The notes under the pieces were generated by a model. It saw nothing but the letters and a program-made list of their open reading frames with translations. It had not been told where the DNA came from and did no database searches. A program made the translations under genes and the position numbers. This document shows, piece after piece, positions 18,994 through 27,507 of a stretch of 64,000 nucleotides of DNA. Origin of the DNA: JAUIET01 sp964352475 (GTDB lineage Bacteria > Pseudomonadota > Gammaproteobacteria > Pseudomonadales > JAUIET01); the NCBI GenBank assembly GCA_964352475.1, contig CAYGSL010000019.1:14241-78240 (forward strand), read 5' to 3'. Each line of letters opens with the position of its first letter. Position 1 is the first letter of the stretch.

Positions 18994-20214
18994 ATGACAC
19001 AAGCCAAGACGCCAGAATGGCTGAACAAGGCAAACTCCGAAGCTGATTTTTTAAATTTGCAGGCGGTGTTGCCCCTGGATTATGAATCGCTTGTGCATCA
19101 AGCGCGAGTATCAACCGGCTTGGATGATTTCGGAGAAGACTATTGGCAAGAGCCTTTGCAAATTTTGTGCAAAGACCTGGACAGCGTTGCCGAGCTCACC
19201 TTGTTTGGTCGCATAGCGGCGCGCTCAGACCTTTTGATCTGGCTGGAAAACCGGCTCAATATTCTAGAGCTTGTCAAACAGCACCCTGAGATTACTGAGC
19301 AGGAAATTGCGGCGCCCATGTTCATCGTCGGCTTGCCGCGCTCCGGCACCAGTATTTTATTTGAGGTGTTGGCGCAAGATCCCGACGTGGGGGTTCCATT
19401 AACCTGGGAGAGTATGTTCCCGTATCCGCCGCCAGAAGCGGCCAACTATGATTCCGACCCACGCATTCAACGCGCCCACCGTATGTACACGCAATGGGAA
19501 AGGTTGGTTCCGGAGTTTGCCAGTATCCACGAGATGGGCGGCCAGATTCCAGCCGAATGCGGCATGTTGATGTGCAGCAGTTTCATCAGTGATCAGATTG
19601 CCAGTATGCAAATGGCTGATAACTATGGGGCTTGGCACGCTACAGCTAATGTAAGACCGGCCTATGAATGGCACAAACTTGTGTTGCAGGTTCTGCAATG
19701 GAAAAATCCGCGCAAGCGTTGGCTGTTGAAAGCGCCCGCACACCAGAACTACCTGGACATACTGTTGGAAACCTATCCCGATGCGCGAATAGTTCAAACC
19801 CATCGCGACCCGATCAAATGTATGGCGTCAACCACCAACTTGATGGCCTGTATTTACAAGATGCGTAGCGACCGGCCGTTTGATGCGGTGGCTTTTGACA
19901 ATATATTAATGGGGGAACCTACCGCCAAACGCCTTGAACAGGTAATGGAGCAGCGCGCGAACGGTATCATTCCAGATACCAGCATCTGCGATTCGCACTA
20001 TTACGATTTGTTAGAAGACCCGATCGCTAACGTGCAGAAAATCTACGCTCACTTCGACATGCAATTGGGTGATACTGCGGCCTCACGCATGGCGCAGTAT
20101 CTTGCCGATAAGCCGCAGGGCAAATTTGGCGCACACAATTACACATCGGATGTGTCTGAGCGACCATTCTTCAAGCGCTACCAGGAGTACTACGGTGTTC
20201 CGTCAGAAGTATAA
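18994..20214 (+). CDS. Sulfotransferase (Sulfotransfer_3)
   Basis: A 406-residue cytosolic sulfotransferase that would move sulfate from PAPS to a hydroxyl or amine acceptor. The 5'-phosphosulfate-binding loop is GLPRSGTS (residues 113-120), and the 3'-phosphate site is in ARIVQTHRDPIKCMAST. Between them, LKAPAHQNYLDILLETYPDA matches the usual family block. It is first in a plus-strand set with a DUF3604 lipoprotein (23 bases on) and an NTF2-like protein. A paralogue of the same design lies at 31513-32760. The acceptor cannot be read from the sequence. Confidence 0.88.
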   Translation: MTQAKTPEWLNKANSEADFLNLQAVLPLDYESLVHQARVSTGLDDFGEDYWQEPLQILCKDLDSVAELTLFGRIAARSDLLIWLENRLNILELVKQHPEITEQEIAAPMFIVGLPRSGTSILFEVLAQDPDVGVPLTWESMFPYPPPEAANYDSDPRIQRAHRMYTQWERLVPEFASIHEMGGQIPAECGMLMCSSFISDQIASMQMADNYGAWHATANVRPAYEWHKLVLQVLQWKNPRKRWLLKAPAHQNYLDILLETYPDARIVQTHRDPIKCMASTTNLMACIYKMRSDRPFDAVAFDNILMGEPTAKRLEQVMEQRANGIIPDTSICDSHYYDLLEDPIANVQKIYAHFDMQLGDTAASRMAQYLADKPQGKFGAHNYTSDVSERPFFKRYQEYYGVPSEV

Positions 20215-20237
20215 ATCGTGCCCGAAGTGATTAGCCT

Positions 20238-22454
20238 ATGAAGGTTTTGTATCGTGTTGTTTTGTTGATTGCCGCTATGGTGATTGCAGGGTGCGCAGAG
20301 CGACAGAGTGGTGGCGAAGTGGCTGCACCGGCTGTGGCCCAAGTGGCTATTGATGAACGTGCGCAGCGCCAGTTAGCCGTTCAGCCACAGCCCAGAAAAC
20401 AAATATTATTTGGCGATTTGCATGTACACACCACGTTTTCGCCAGACGCTTTTATCACGGCTCTGCCAGTTGCGGGCGGCCGTGGGCTCACTCCGCCGGC
20501 CACCGCGTGCGATTTTGCCCGCTATTGTTCTGCGCTGGATTTCTGGTCTATCAATGATCATGCGGAAGGCGTTACACCTCAGCGCTGGCAAGACACCAAA
20601 GATGTGGTTCGTCAATGCAATGCCGTGGCCGGTGACCCGGAGAACCCGGATATTGTGGCCTTTCTCGGCTGGGAATGGAGTCAGGTAAACACCGATCCGG
20701 CAAAACACTTCGGCCATAAGAACGTTGTATTTCTCAATACCGAAGACGAAAAGGTACCAGCGCGGGCCATTGCCTCGCCACGCGAAAAATTGAATACGGC
20801 ACCCATGGGTCGACTGGCGCAATGGATGATGGCATTGGGCGACTTCGAAAATCGCGATTATTACTTTGGTATCGATACCTATTACAGCGAGATTGCAGAC
20901 ACGCCGATATGTGAGCAAGGCGTGGATACGCGGGACCTACCCAAGGATTGTCTGGAAGTTGCCGATACGCCCGCGGATCTTTTTCAAAAATTGAACCAAT
21001 GGAACTTTGACGCCCTGGTTATCCCGCACGGCAACGCCTGGGGCTTGAATACTCCACCTGCAACCAGCTTTAACAAACAATTGACCAGCGCACAGCATGA
21101 TGCGCGATTGCAGACCTTGTTTGAAGTATATTCGGGTCACGGCAATTCAGAAGAATTTCGGCCCTGGGCAGCGAGTATTGTTGATGAGCTAGGCAACAGC
21201 AGTTGTCCGGCACCCTCCGATGACTACCTTCCATGCTGTTGGCAGGCCGGCAATATTATTGCTCAGCGTTGCGCTGCACAAGGCGATGACGAGCTTGAGT
21301 GTTCAAAGAGAGCAGCGCAAGCACGGCAGAATTTTGTTGACGCTGGAATATCCGGTCACTTAACCGTGCCGGGTCAGCAGGTCAGTGACTGGCTTAACTG
21401 TGGTCAATGCGAAGACTGTTTTGCCGAAGGCATGGACCACCGTCCAAAAACAACAGCGCAGTATGCCTTGGCGATTAGCAATTTCGATGACCCGGAACAG
21501 CCGCTTCGTTACCGATTCGGTTTTATTGGTTCCAGCGATAATCACGGTGCTGCCCCTGGAACTGGCTACAAGGAATTTGCTCGCCGACAATTTACCGACG
21601 GCTTGTCGCCTACCCGAGAGCGCATGGCCAACAACATGATGCGTGATTCCAGAGAAGCGATTGCGCAATCCATCCCGCTCAATGAGGTGGCCGATGTCAG
21701 TTTGAATAAACAGCGCAATATGGAGCGCCAGGCTTCGTTCTGGATGACTGGTGGACTGGTCGCCGTGCACAGCACCGGGCGCAGCAGACAGTCGATCTGG
21801 GATGGCTTGAGAAGTAAAAACGTCTATGCCACATCCGGTGATCGTACTTTGCTATGGTTCGATGAGGTCAGTGATGCAACAGCGACTGAGCCAATGGGGT
21901 CGGAACTTAAGCGAAGTGGCAATCCAACATTCAAGGTGTCGGCTGTTGGTGCGTTTGAGCAATTGCCAGGGTGCCCCGACCATGCGGAACAAGCCTTGGG
22001 TATTGAACAGCTGCAAACATTGTGCAGCGGAGAGTGTTATAACCCTTCCGACAAGCGAAAGACCATGAAGCGTATTGAAGTTGTCCGGATTTTGCCGCAG
22101 CAAACGCCGGAGGAAGACGTAAGCAGCCTGATTCAGGACCCGTGGAAAACATTTCAGTGCGACTCCGCATCTGTCGTTTGTAACGTTGAGTTTAGTGATG
22201 AACAATTTCTTGAATTGCAGCGCGAAGCGGTTTACTACGTGCGTGCCATTCAAGAAGCCAGTGATGCGATTAATGGCGGCGGTTTGCGCTGCGAGTTCGA
22301 TGCCGATGGCAACTGCGTGAAAGTAAACCCTTGCTATGCAGGACCACGAACCGCCGCTGACGATGATTGCCTGGCACCGCTGGAAGAGCGGGCCTGGTCA
22401 TCGCCTATATTCGTATCACCCACAGTTCCCCTGGCCGTAAACCTAAATTCCTGA
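20238..22454 (+). CDS. DUF3604 lipoprotein
   Basis: A 738-residue member of DUF3604 (PF12228) with a lipoprotein signal, MKVLYRVVLLIAAMVIAGC (lipobox IAGC), so probably anchored in the outer membrane or periplasmic face. Motifs match the protein at 611-2731: GDLHVHTTFSPDAF, FWSINDHAEG, FLGWEWSQV, KNVVFLN, VIPHGNAWG and FGFIGSSDNHGAAPGTG. A cysteine-rich insertion (CGQCEDC) and a Cys-rich C-terminus suggest disulfides. The His/Asp motifs look metal-binding; the reaction is unknown. It sits between a sulfotransferase and an NTF2-like gene (11 bases before the latter), which suggests a shared substrate. Confidence 0.9.
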   Translation: MKVLYRVVLLIAAMVIAGCAERQSGGEVAAPAVAQVAIDERAQRQLAVQPQPRKQILFGDLHVHTTFSPDAFITALPVAGGRGLTPPATACDFARYCSALDFWSINDHAEGVTPQRWQDTKDVVRQCNAVAGDPENPDIVAFLGWEWSQVNTDPAKHFGHKNVVFLNTEDEKVPARAIASPREKLNTAPMGRLAQWMMALGDFENRDYYFGIDTYYSEIADTPICEQGVDTRDLPKDCLEVADTPADLFQKLNQWNFDALVIPHGNAWGLNTPPATSFNKQLTSAQHDARLQTLFEVYSGHGNSEEFRPWAASIVDELGNSSCPAPSDDYLPCCWQAGNIIAQRCAAQGDDELECSKRAAQARQNFVDAGISGHLTVPGQQVSDWLNCGQCEDCFAEGMDHRPKTTAQYALAISNFDDPEQPLRYRFGFIGSSDNHGAAPGTGYKEFARRQFTDGLSPTRERMANNMMRDSREAIAQSIPLNEVADVSLNKQRNMERQASFWMTGGLVAVHSTGRSRQSIWDGLRSKNVYATSGDRTLLWFDEVSDATATEPMGSELKRSGNPTFKVSAVGAFEQLPGCPDHAEQALGIEQLQTLCSGECYNPSDKRKTMKRIEVVRILPQQTPEEDVSSLIQDPWKTFQCDSASVVCNVEFSDEQFLELQREAVYYVRAIQEASDAINGGGLRCEFDADGNCVKVNPCYAGPRTAADDDCLAPLEERAWSSPIFVSPTVPLAVNLNS

Positions 22455-22465
22455 GAGGAGATAAC

Positions 22466-22939
22466 ATGGCGTCTAAAACACCAACGCGAGAGGCTTTGAA
22501 AGCCTGGGCAAACAACTATGACAAACTATGGACAGCGGGTGACAAACAGGGCTGGATCGATTCCTACCGCACAGTGGTACAAGGTGATGCGATCCGAATG
22601 CTGGACCCGGTAGGCACGCCTGAGAAGTTTGGCTTCAAACACTGTTGCGAAGACAGTTGGGATTTGTTTCAGCCGAATGTTAAATTCCATATTCCCAAGG
22701 AAACACTGTTTGTTCTGGCTAACGAAGTGTGTTGGGTGATGAATAATCACGTGACCAAGAATGGCGAAGTATTCGTAGAACCGTCTATAGAATCTTTCCG
22801 ATTCGAGCCAGACGGTTCTTTAGTCATTCGCACCTGGTATCGAATTCCGAAACACAACGATGGGGAGCTGGGCGAGATGTTTCAAACTTACTTGCCTGAC
22901 AACGATGGCCGCGCAGATAGCACCTATCGCAGTACCTAG
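22466..22939 (+). CDS. NTF2-like/SnoaL-type protein
   Basis: A 157-residue soluble protein with the alpha-then-sheet pattern of NTF2-like folds: helix ALKAWANNYDKLWTAGDKQGWIDSY, then strands with ESFRFEPDGSLVIRTWYRIP. Such proteins are small isomerases, hydratases or ligand-binding proteins. The start is the ATG at 22466 because a near-perfect ribosome binding site (GAGGAGAT) precedes it. It is third in the sulfotransferase-DUF3604 set. Its TAG interlocks with the stop of convergent pxpC on CTAG (22936-22939). Confidence 0.7.
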   Translation: MASKTPTREALKAWANNYDKLWTAGDKQGWIDSYRTVVQGDAIRMLDPVGTPEKFGFKHCCEDSWDLFQPNVKFHIPKETLFVLANEVCWVMNNHVTKNGEVFVEPSIESFRFEPDGSLVIRTWYRIPKHNDGELGEMFQTYLPDNDGRADSTYRST

Positions 22940-23883
22940 TAGCTATCCAGCCTGTGTGATAGTGAGGCAAAAAAGGCGTGTTCCTCACGCAGCAGTTGCT
23001 GTGCGTCATCAACGCTGATGTCTTCGAAGCGGATAGTTTCCCCGGCTCCCAGCTGGCCCAGTACGCCAATATCCACAGTGGCGACCGTTCCAATTTTCGG
23101 GTAACCGCCGGTCGTGGGGCCGTCAACCATTAGTATGATCGGGTCGCCAGAGGCCGGTACTTGCACGCTGCCTGGCAAAACAGGGTCGGAAATAATGTTG
23201 CCGTCGCCCGCATGCTCAATGGTTTTACCCTGCAGGCGAATGCCCATGCGATCGGAATCCGCTTGCACAGAGAACTCGGACGCGTAAAAATCACTTAAAC
23301 CGCGCTGGGTGAAATGGTCTTGCTGCGGTCCCGCAACCAGGCGTATGTTGGAATGATTTGCGCGTTGTAAACTTTTCCTGAGCGAGTAGTCACGCGTAGC
23401 TGCCACCCAATGCCGTCGGGTAGGTAGTATTGTGCCAATAGCCATACCGTTAGAAAAACCGCCTAAACCGGATCGCAAGTGCGTGGCGCAGCTATTTAAT
23501 TCCGGAGTGCACTCAAACCCATCCTGAACGGCAAGATAGCCACGCACGCCGTTAAATGGAGTACCTACCCGCAAATGATCGCCGCGGCTTAGCGAGTGTG
23601 TGCAAAAGCTTTCAACCGCCGTGTCGTTCACAAACAATTCAAAGTGCCCGGCAAACGCAATGCGAATTCTGTCAGCAACAACTTCGAATTCACCTCCAGT
23701 CAAGGCGAATTCCAGGCACGGTGTGTTGACGGGATTGCCCAGCAATACGTTCGCAACTTTGAAGTTGAAGGGGTCTGCAGCACCACTGCGGGTCACACCG
23801 TGAGATTGGAAACCCAGGCGTCCAAGGTCTTGCAGTTGGCACAAGGGAGTAAGCTGAATTATTCGCAGGCCAGAGTCGCTCAT
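22936..23883 (-). CDS. pxpC: PxpC/KipA-like 5-oxoprolinase subunit (biotin-dependent carboxyltransferase fold)
   Basis: A 315-residue protein of the KipA/allophanate hydrolase subunit 2 family (PF02626). The family pattern is clear: LQDLGRLGFQSHGVTRSGAA near the N-terminus, NVLLGNPVNTPCLEF, then GPQQDHF and DRMGIRLQG, and GDPIILMVDGPTTGGYPKIG. With PxpB it forms part of the ATP-dependent bacterial 5-oxoprolinase (PxpABC) that opens 5-oxoproline to glutamate. It overlaps pxpB by ATGA, so the two are translated together. No pxpA was seen in the window. Confidence 0.88.
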   Translation of the reverse strand: MSDSGLRIIQLTPLCQLQDLGRLGFQSHGVTRSGAADPFNFKVANVLLGNPVNTPCLEFALTGGEFEVVADRIRIAFAGHFELFVNDTAVESFCTHSLSRGDHLRVGTPFNGVRGYLAVQDGFECTPELNSCATHLRSGLGGFSNGMAIGTILPTRRHWVAATRDYSLRKSLQRANHSNIRLVAGPQQDHFTQRGLSDFYASEFSVQADSDRMGIRLQGKTIEHAGDGNIISDPVLPGSVQVPASGDPIILMVDGPTTGGYPKIGTVATVDIGVLGQLGAGETIRFEDISVDDAQQLLREEHAFFASLSHRLDSY

Positions 23884-24626
23884 TGACTTTCACCCCGGTC
23901 AACCGCTTCAATTAGAGCTTCCCCTTTTTCAGCTGCTTGCTCAAGACGCTGATATTCAACCGCCTCGATAGCGTAAAACTGTACCTCGTCACCAGCCTCA
24001 ATAATAAAAGGAGGCTGCCGGTGTGGGTCGTAGCTTCTGACGGGTGTTTGCCCCAGCAGTCGCCAGCCACTGGGCATGGCCAAGGCGCCTATCATGCCTT
24101 GCTGTCCGCCAATTGAGATACAGCCCTTGGGAACCTGCAGACGGGGTGAGCTTAAGCGCGGCGTATGCAACGCTTCTGGAAGTCCGCCCAGGTAACACCA
24201 GCCTGGTGCGAAACCCAGCATGTACACTCTGAACACAGCCTCGCTGTGTAGGCGAATCACATCCTCCGTGCTCATATCGTGCATACGAGCAACCTCATCG
24301 AGGTCACATCCTGCCTCACCACCGTAAAGTACCGGAACGCGCCAACAGCGGGAATCACCCGTGGTAGTGTCTGCGTCGTCGATTATTGATCTGACTGAGT
24401 CGCTGAGTTGCGCAAGAGATGTGGTGATGCAACTGTATTGAATCAACAGTGATCTGTACGAAGGTACAAGCTCAATAATGCCCGGCATTTTTGCAGCCTC
24501 AATGCGTTGCCTCAAGCGTAAAAGCTGTGCATTGATCTCAGGGTCAATACGGTTCTCAAACTCGATTAGCAGAGCAGAATCGCCGACAGGAATTAGTTTG
24601 GCAGTGGTCACTGTATTGTTCTTCAA
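23880..24626 (-). CDS. pxpB: PxpB/KipI-like 5-oxoprolinase subunit
   Basis: A 248-residue KipI/allophanate hydrolase subunit 1 family protein (PF02682). Typical blocks are LIPVGDSALLIEFENRID at the N-terminus, YRSLLIQYSC, VPVLYGGEAGCDLDEVA and LGFAPGWCYLGGLPEALHTPRL. The segment VPKGCISIGGQQGMIGALAMPSGW is the conserved core. It works with PxpC (ATGA overlap) in 5-oxoproline cleavage. The PxpA partner (LamB/YcsF) is absent nearby, so it may be encoded elsewhere or the pair may do something else. Confidence 0.88.
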   Translation of the reverse strand: MKNNTVTTAKLIPVGDSALLIEFENRIDPEINAQLLRLRQRIEAAKMPGIIELVPSYRSLLIQYSCITTSLAQLSDSVRSIIDDADTTTGDSRCWRVPVLYGGEAGCDLDEVARMHDMSTEDVIRLHSEAVFRVYMLGFAPGWCYLGGLPEALHTPRLSSPRLQVPKGCISIGGQQGMIGALAMPSGWRLLGQTPVRSYDPHRQPPFIIEAGDEVQFYAIEAVEYQRLEQAAEKGEALIEAVDRGESQ

Positions 24627-24718
24627 AACGTCAGAGCGAAGCTTACAGCGAATGGAGCGGTGTGACTAGAATTGCCTGACGACCTGTAAACTCAGGCCTG
24701 CAGCGGTGATGCCTTGCC

Positions 24719-25399
24719 TCAGGCCACGGCCTGGAAGGTATCCTCGGCGTTTGCCTGAGCGGCGAATTCAGCGGTAATCAATTGATCAGCAATGGATTGC
24801 TTTGCCGCCGGTTGATCAGCTGATTTGTCAGCTGATGCACTGGGCCGGGGGGCCGCGGAGTCTTCAGCAGCAGCGTCGCTTTGCGACAGCTGCTCGTCTA
24901 ATTCAGCCGCCTTCTGCTCACGAAGTTCGATCTGGGCGTCGATTTTCATTTGCGTGGCCTGTGCTGCTACCGCGCGATCTTGTGCAGAAGGTTGTGCAGG
25001 TGCAAGTGCGGCGCGTTTTACCTGGTCGGCTTTTCTGATGGTGGCTTCCGCGTCTCCGGCAACCGGGCTGGTTGAGATGGAAACTTCGCCGCCAACGGCA
25101 TATTTCTTGCCGTTGGGTCCGGTTTCGAAGGTGTAAGTGGGCGCTCCAGCGTGAACGCCGCCTACGGCTGCGTGGGCTTGCTCATGAGCCCGCACTTCGC
25201 GATCTCTGGCAGCAAGCTCGTTGATCTTTTTCGTTTCTTCGTCGCTTAAACGCTTATCTGCAGAAAGCTTGTTGTGCTCTGGTTCTTTGCTGTCTGAGGA
25301 GTGTGGCTCTTTGCTAACAGACGAAGGCGATTTAACCTCCGCGTGCGCGCGTTCACTATGCGAATGAGTGCTAGGGCTTGAGGCAGGAGAAACGTTCAT
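24719..25399 (-). CDS. SprA-related putative metalloprotease-like protein
   Basis: A 226-residue protein of the SprA-related family (PF12118, also named putative metalloprotease CJM1_0395). The conserved core is ELAARDREVRAHEQAHAAVG, GAPTYTFETGPNGKKYAVGGE and VSISTSPVAGDAEATIRKA. The HEQAH motif looks like a zinc-binding HExxH, but activity of the family is unproved. The ends are low-complexity: Ser/His/Lys-rich at the N-terminus and Ala/Asp-rich at the C-terminus. No signal peptide is visible. The gene lies just downstream of a 78-residue helper-like gene. Confidence 0.82.
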   Translation of the reverse strand: MNVSPASSPSTHSHSERAHAEVKSPSSVSKEPHSSDSKEPEHNKLSADKRLSDEETKKINELAARDREVRAHEQAHAAVGGVHAGAPTYTFETGPNGKKYAVGGEVSISTSPVAGDAEATIRKADQVKRAALAPAQPSAQDRAVAAQATQMKIDAQIELREQKAAELDEQLSQSDAAAEDSAAPRPSASADKSADQPAAKQSIADQLITAEFAAQANAEDTFQAVA

Positions 25400-25417
25400 G
25401 CCGGGGAGATGGTTTGC

Positions 25418-25654
25418 CTAGGTGAAAGTGTCGATCAAAGTGCCCAGCGTTTCATCTGCAGTTTTGATGACGGCCGCAGAAGCTTCTACCTGGCGGCTGC
25501 CTTGTTTTAGCGCAACAACGGCGTCGGGCAAGCCTTTTTCTTCGGCGTCGTTACTGGCCGTCGTGATTTTTACTATGTCATTCGCGGCCTGATGCGTGCT
25601 TTCCACGCCCTGGCGAATGCCTGCAGTACCAGCCTGAATAGCTGAGTTAATCAT
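25418..25654 (-). CDS. Small protein upstream of the SprA-related gene
   Basis: A 78-residue protein, all helical by eye: MINSAIQAGTAGIRQGVEST, then HQAANDIVKITTAS and a C-terminal AAVIKTADETLGTLIDTF. The N-terminus resembles the start of flagellar rod/hook-type proteins and of short secreted helical proteins (SIQAG..GI..G). I start it at the ATG at 25654; the longer frame to 25711 adds an unlikely Cys/Trp/His-rich stretch. It is 18 bases before the SprA-related gene and on the same strand, so the two are probably expressed together. The family is not recognised. Confidence 0.6.
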   Translation of the reverse strand: MINSAIQAGTAGIRQGVESTHQAANDIVKITTASNDAEEKGLPDAVVALKQGSRQVEASAAVIKTADETLGTLIDTFT

Positions 25655-25872
25655 GTTAAATCCCAATGGCTTGTGCCAACAACTGTGATTTCCACACCAA
25701 AAGGTAGTCAACAGACCTGCATGACTCTAGTAATTACGCTCAAAATGCGACCAGGTGCACACTTTGACCGCCGAACGGCACTTAAGTTTTTTGTGCACTG
25801 CTTATCTGCAGGGCGAAAACCACGCGTTGATCTTTGGGGTGTTTTGCCCTGGCTGTGATAGCATTCATTGGA

Positions 25873-27507
25873 ATGGCACACCGAATAATAATTTCTCTAC
25901 TTCTTGGCGCATCCTTGCTTGGCTGTATCAATGCTGAAACCAATGTTGCTCAAGGCAATCGCGATGGCGTACTGCACTTTGGCAACTATGGTGAGCCGCA
26001 AGGCCTGGATCCTCATGTAGTAACCGGTGTTCCAGAGCACCATATTATTGGTGCCTTGTTCGAAGGCCTTGTACTCAAAAATCCTAAAAGTCTTGCCATT
26101 GAGCCCGGCGTTGCTGAGAGCTGGACGGTGTCAGATGACGGCCGCGTGTACACGTTTACCATACGTGACAATGCCGTTTGGTCCAACGGCGACAAGTTAA
26201 CGGCGATGGACTTTGAGTGGTCCTGGTGGCGAGCGCTGCAACCGGCATTGGCAAGCTCGTATGTGTTTATGTATTTCCCCATTAAAAACGCCGAAGCCTA
26301 TTTTAATCAGGAACTGACTGATTTCTCCGAAGTAGGCATCAAAGCGATCGATAAAAAAACATTTCGTGTTGAGCTGGCGGCACCCGCGCCATACTTTTTG
26401 CAATTGCTGGATCACTACTCATTGTTCCCAGTGCACAGACCTACAATTGAGAAATTTGGTGCACCTGATGAGTCGTACACTCGCTGGACCAGACCAAATA
26501 ATATTATTAGTAATGGCCCGTTCCTGTTGGATGAGTGGCGATTATTCAAATACTTGTCGGTAAAAAAGAATCCGAACTATTGGGGCGCCGACCAAGTAAA
26601 ACTTAAGGCAATACGCTTTTATCCAATCGACAAGCAAACCACCGAAGAGCGAATGTTCAGAGCGGGTCAATTACACCGCACCGAAGAGGTGCCGATAGAT
26701 CGAATTCCCTGGTATAGAGAAAATCACCCTGAGCTTTTAAAAATAGCGCCTTACATTGGTACTTACTTGTACCGACTTAACACCAAAAAACCTCATCTGG
26801 CCGATGTAAGAGTACGCCAGGCCTTGTCCATGAGCGTTGACAGGCGCAGGTTAATAGACACGGTATTGAACGGATTGTTTACACCGGCATATTCCGTGGT
26901 ACCCCCCGGCCTTCTGGGCTACCAGCCTCCCAGTGTTTTTACCTATGACCCGGATAAAGCGCGAAAATTACTGAGCGATGCGGGTTACCCTGGTGGCAAA
27001 GGTTACCCTGGCCTGGAAATTCAATACAACACCCATGAACAACATCGAAAAATTGCCATCGCCATTCAGCAAATGTGGCGCGAAGAGCTGGGCATCGAGG
27101 TTAGGTTACAGAACAAAGACTGGAAAGTGTATCTGGATGATGAAACAACGGGTAACTTTGATGCCTCACGAGGTGGCTGGATTGGCGACTATGTGGATCC
27201 AAATACATTTATGGATATCTGGACGGCGGCCAGTGGCGTTAACAGAACGGGGTTTGCAAACGAGGAATTTGATGAGCTGGTCTTGCAGAAAGCGCCGAAC
27301 GCAAAAGACCATGACGCCCGCCTGGGTATTTTCCAACAGGCCGAGCGCCTGTTTTTGGAGCATATGCCGGTGGTGCCACTGTATACCTACTCGAGTAAAC
27401 ATCTTGTACACCCCAGTGTGAAAGGGCTGTATTCAAACTATATGGATTACTACAACTTCCGCTACGTTAGTATCGAGCCTGAAACCAATTTGGAGAAGCC
27501 GAACTAA
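25873..27507 (+). CDS. oppA: Oligopeptide ABC transporter substrate-binding lipoprotein
   Basis: A 544-residue solute-binding protein of SBP_bac_5 type. The start is taken at the ATG at 25873, giving a lipoprotein signal MAHRIIISLLLGASLLGC. Family blocks include LHFGNYGEPQGLDPHVVTG, VAESWTVSDDGRVYTFTIRD, NPNYWGADQVKLKAIRFYP and ADVRVRQALSMSVDRRRLID. It would be lipid-anchored in the periplasm and hand oligopeptides to OppBC. It is first in a four-gene operon; its TAA shares one base with the next ATG (TAATG). Confidence 0.92.
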   Translation: MAHRIIISLLLGASLLGCINAETNVAQGNRDGVLHFGNYGEPQGLDPHVVTGVPEHHIIGALFEGLVLKNPKSLAIEPGVAESWTVSDDGRVYTFTIRDNAVWSNGDKLTAMDFEWSWWRALQPALASSYVFMYFPIKNAEAYFNQELTDFSEVGIKAIDKKTFRVELAAPAPYFLQLLDHYSLFPVHRPTIEKFGAPDESYTRWTRPNNIISNGPFLLDEWRLFKYLSVKKNPNYWGADQVKLKAIRFYPIDKQTTEERMFRAGQLHRTEEVPIDRIPWYRENHPELLKIAPYIGTYLYRLNTKKPHLADVRVRQALSMSVDRRRLIDTVLNGLFTPAYSVVPPGLLGYQPPSVFTYDPDKARKLLSDAGYPGGKGYPGLEIQYNTHEQHRKIAIAIQQMWREELGIEVRLQNKDWKVYLDDETTGNFDASRGGWIGDYVDPNTFMDIWTAASGVNRTGFANEEFDELVLQKAPNAKDHDARLGIFQQAERLFLEHMPVVPLYTYSSKHLVHPSVKGLYSNYMDYYNFRYVSIEPETNLEKPN

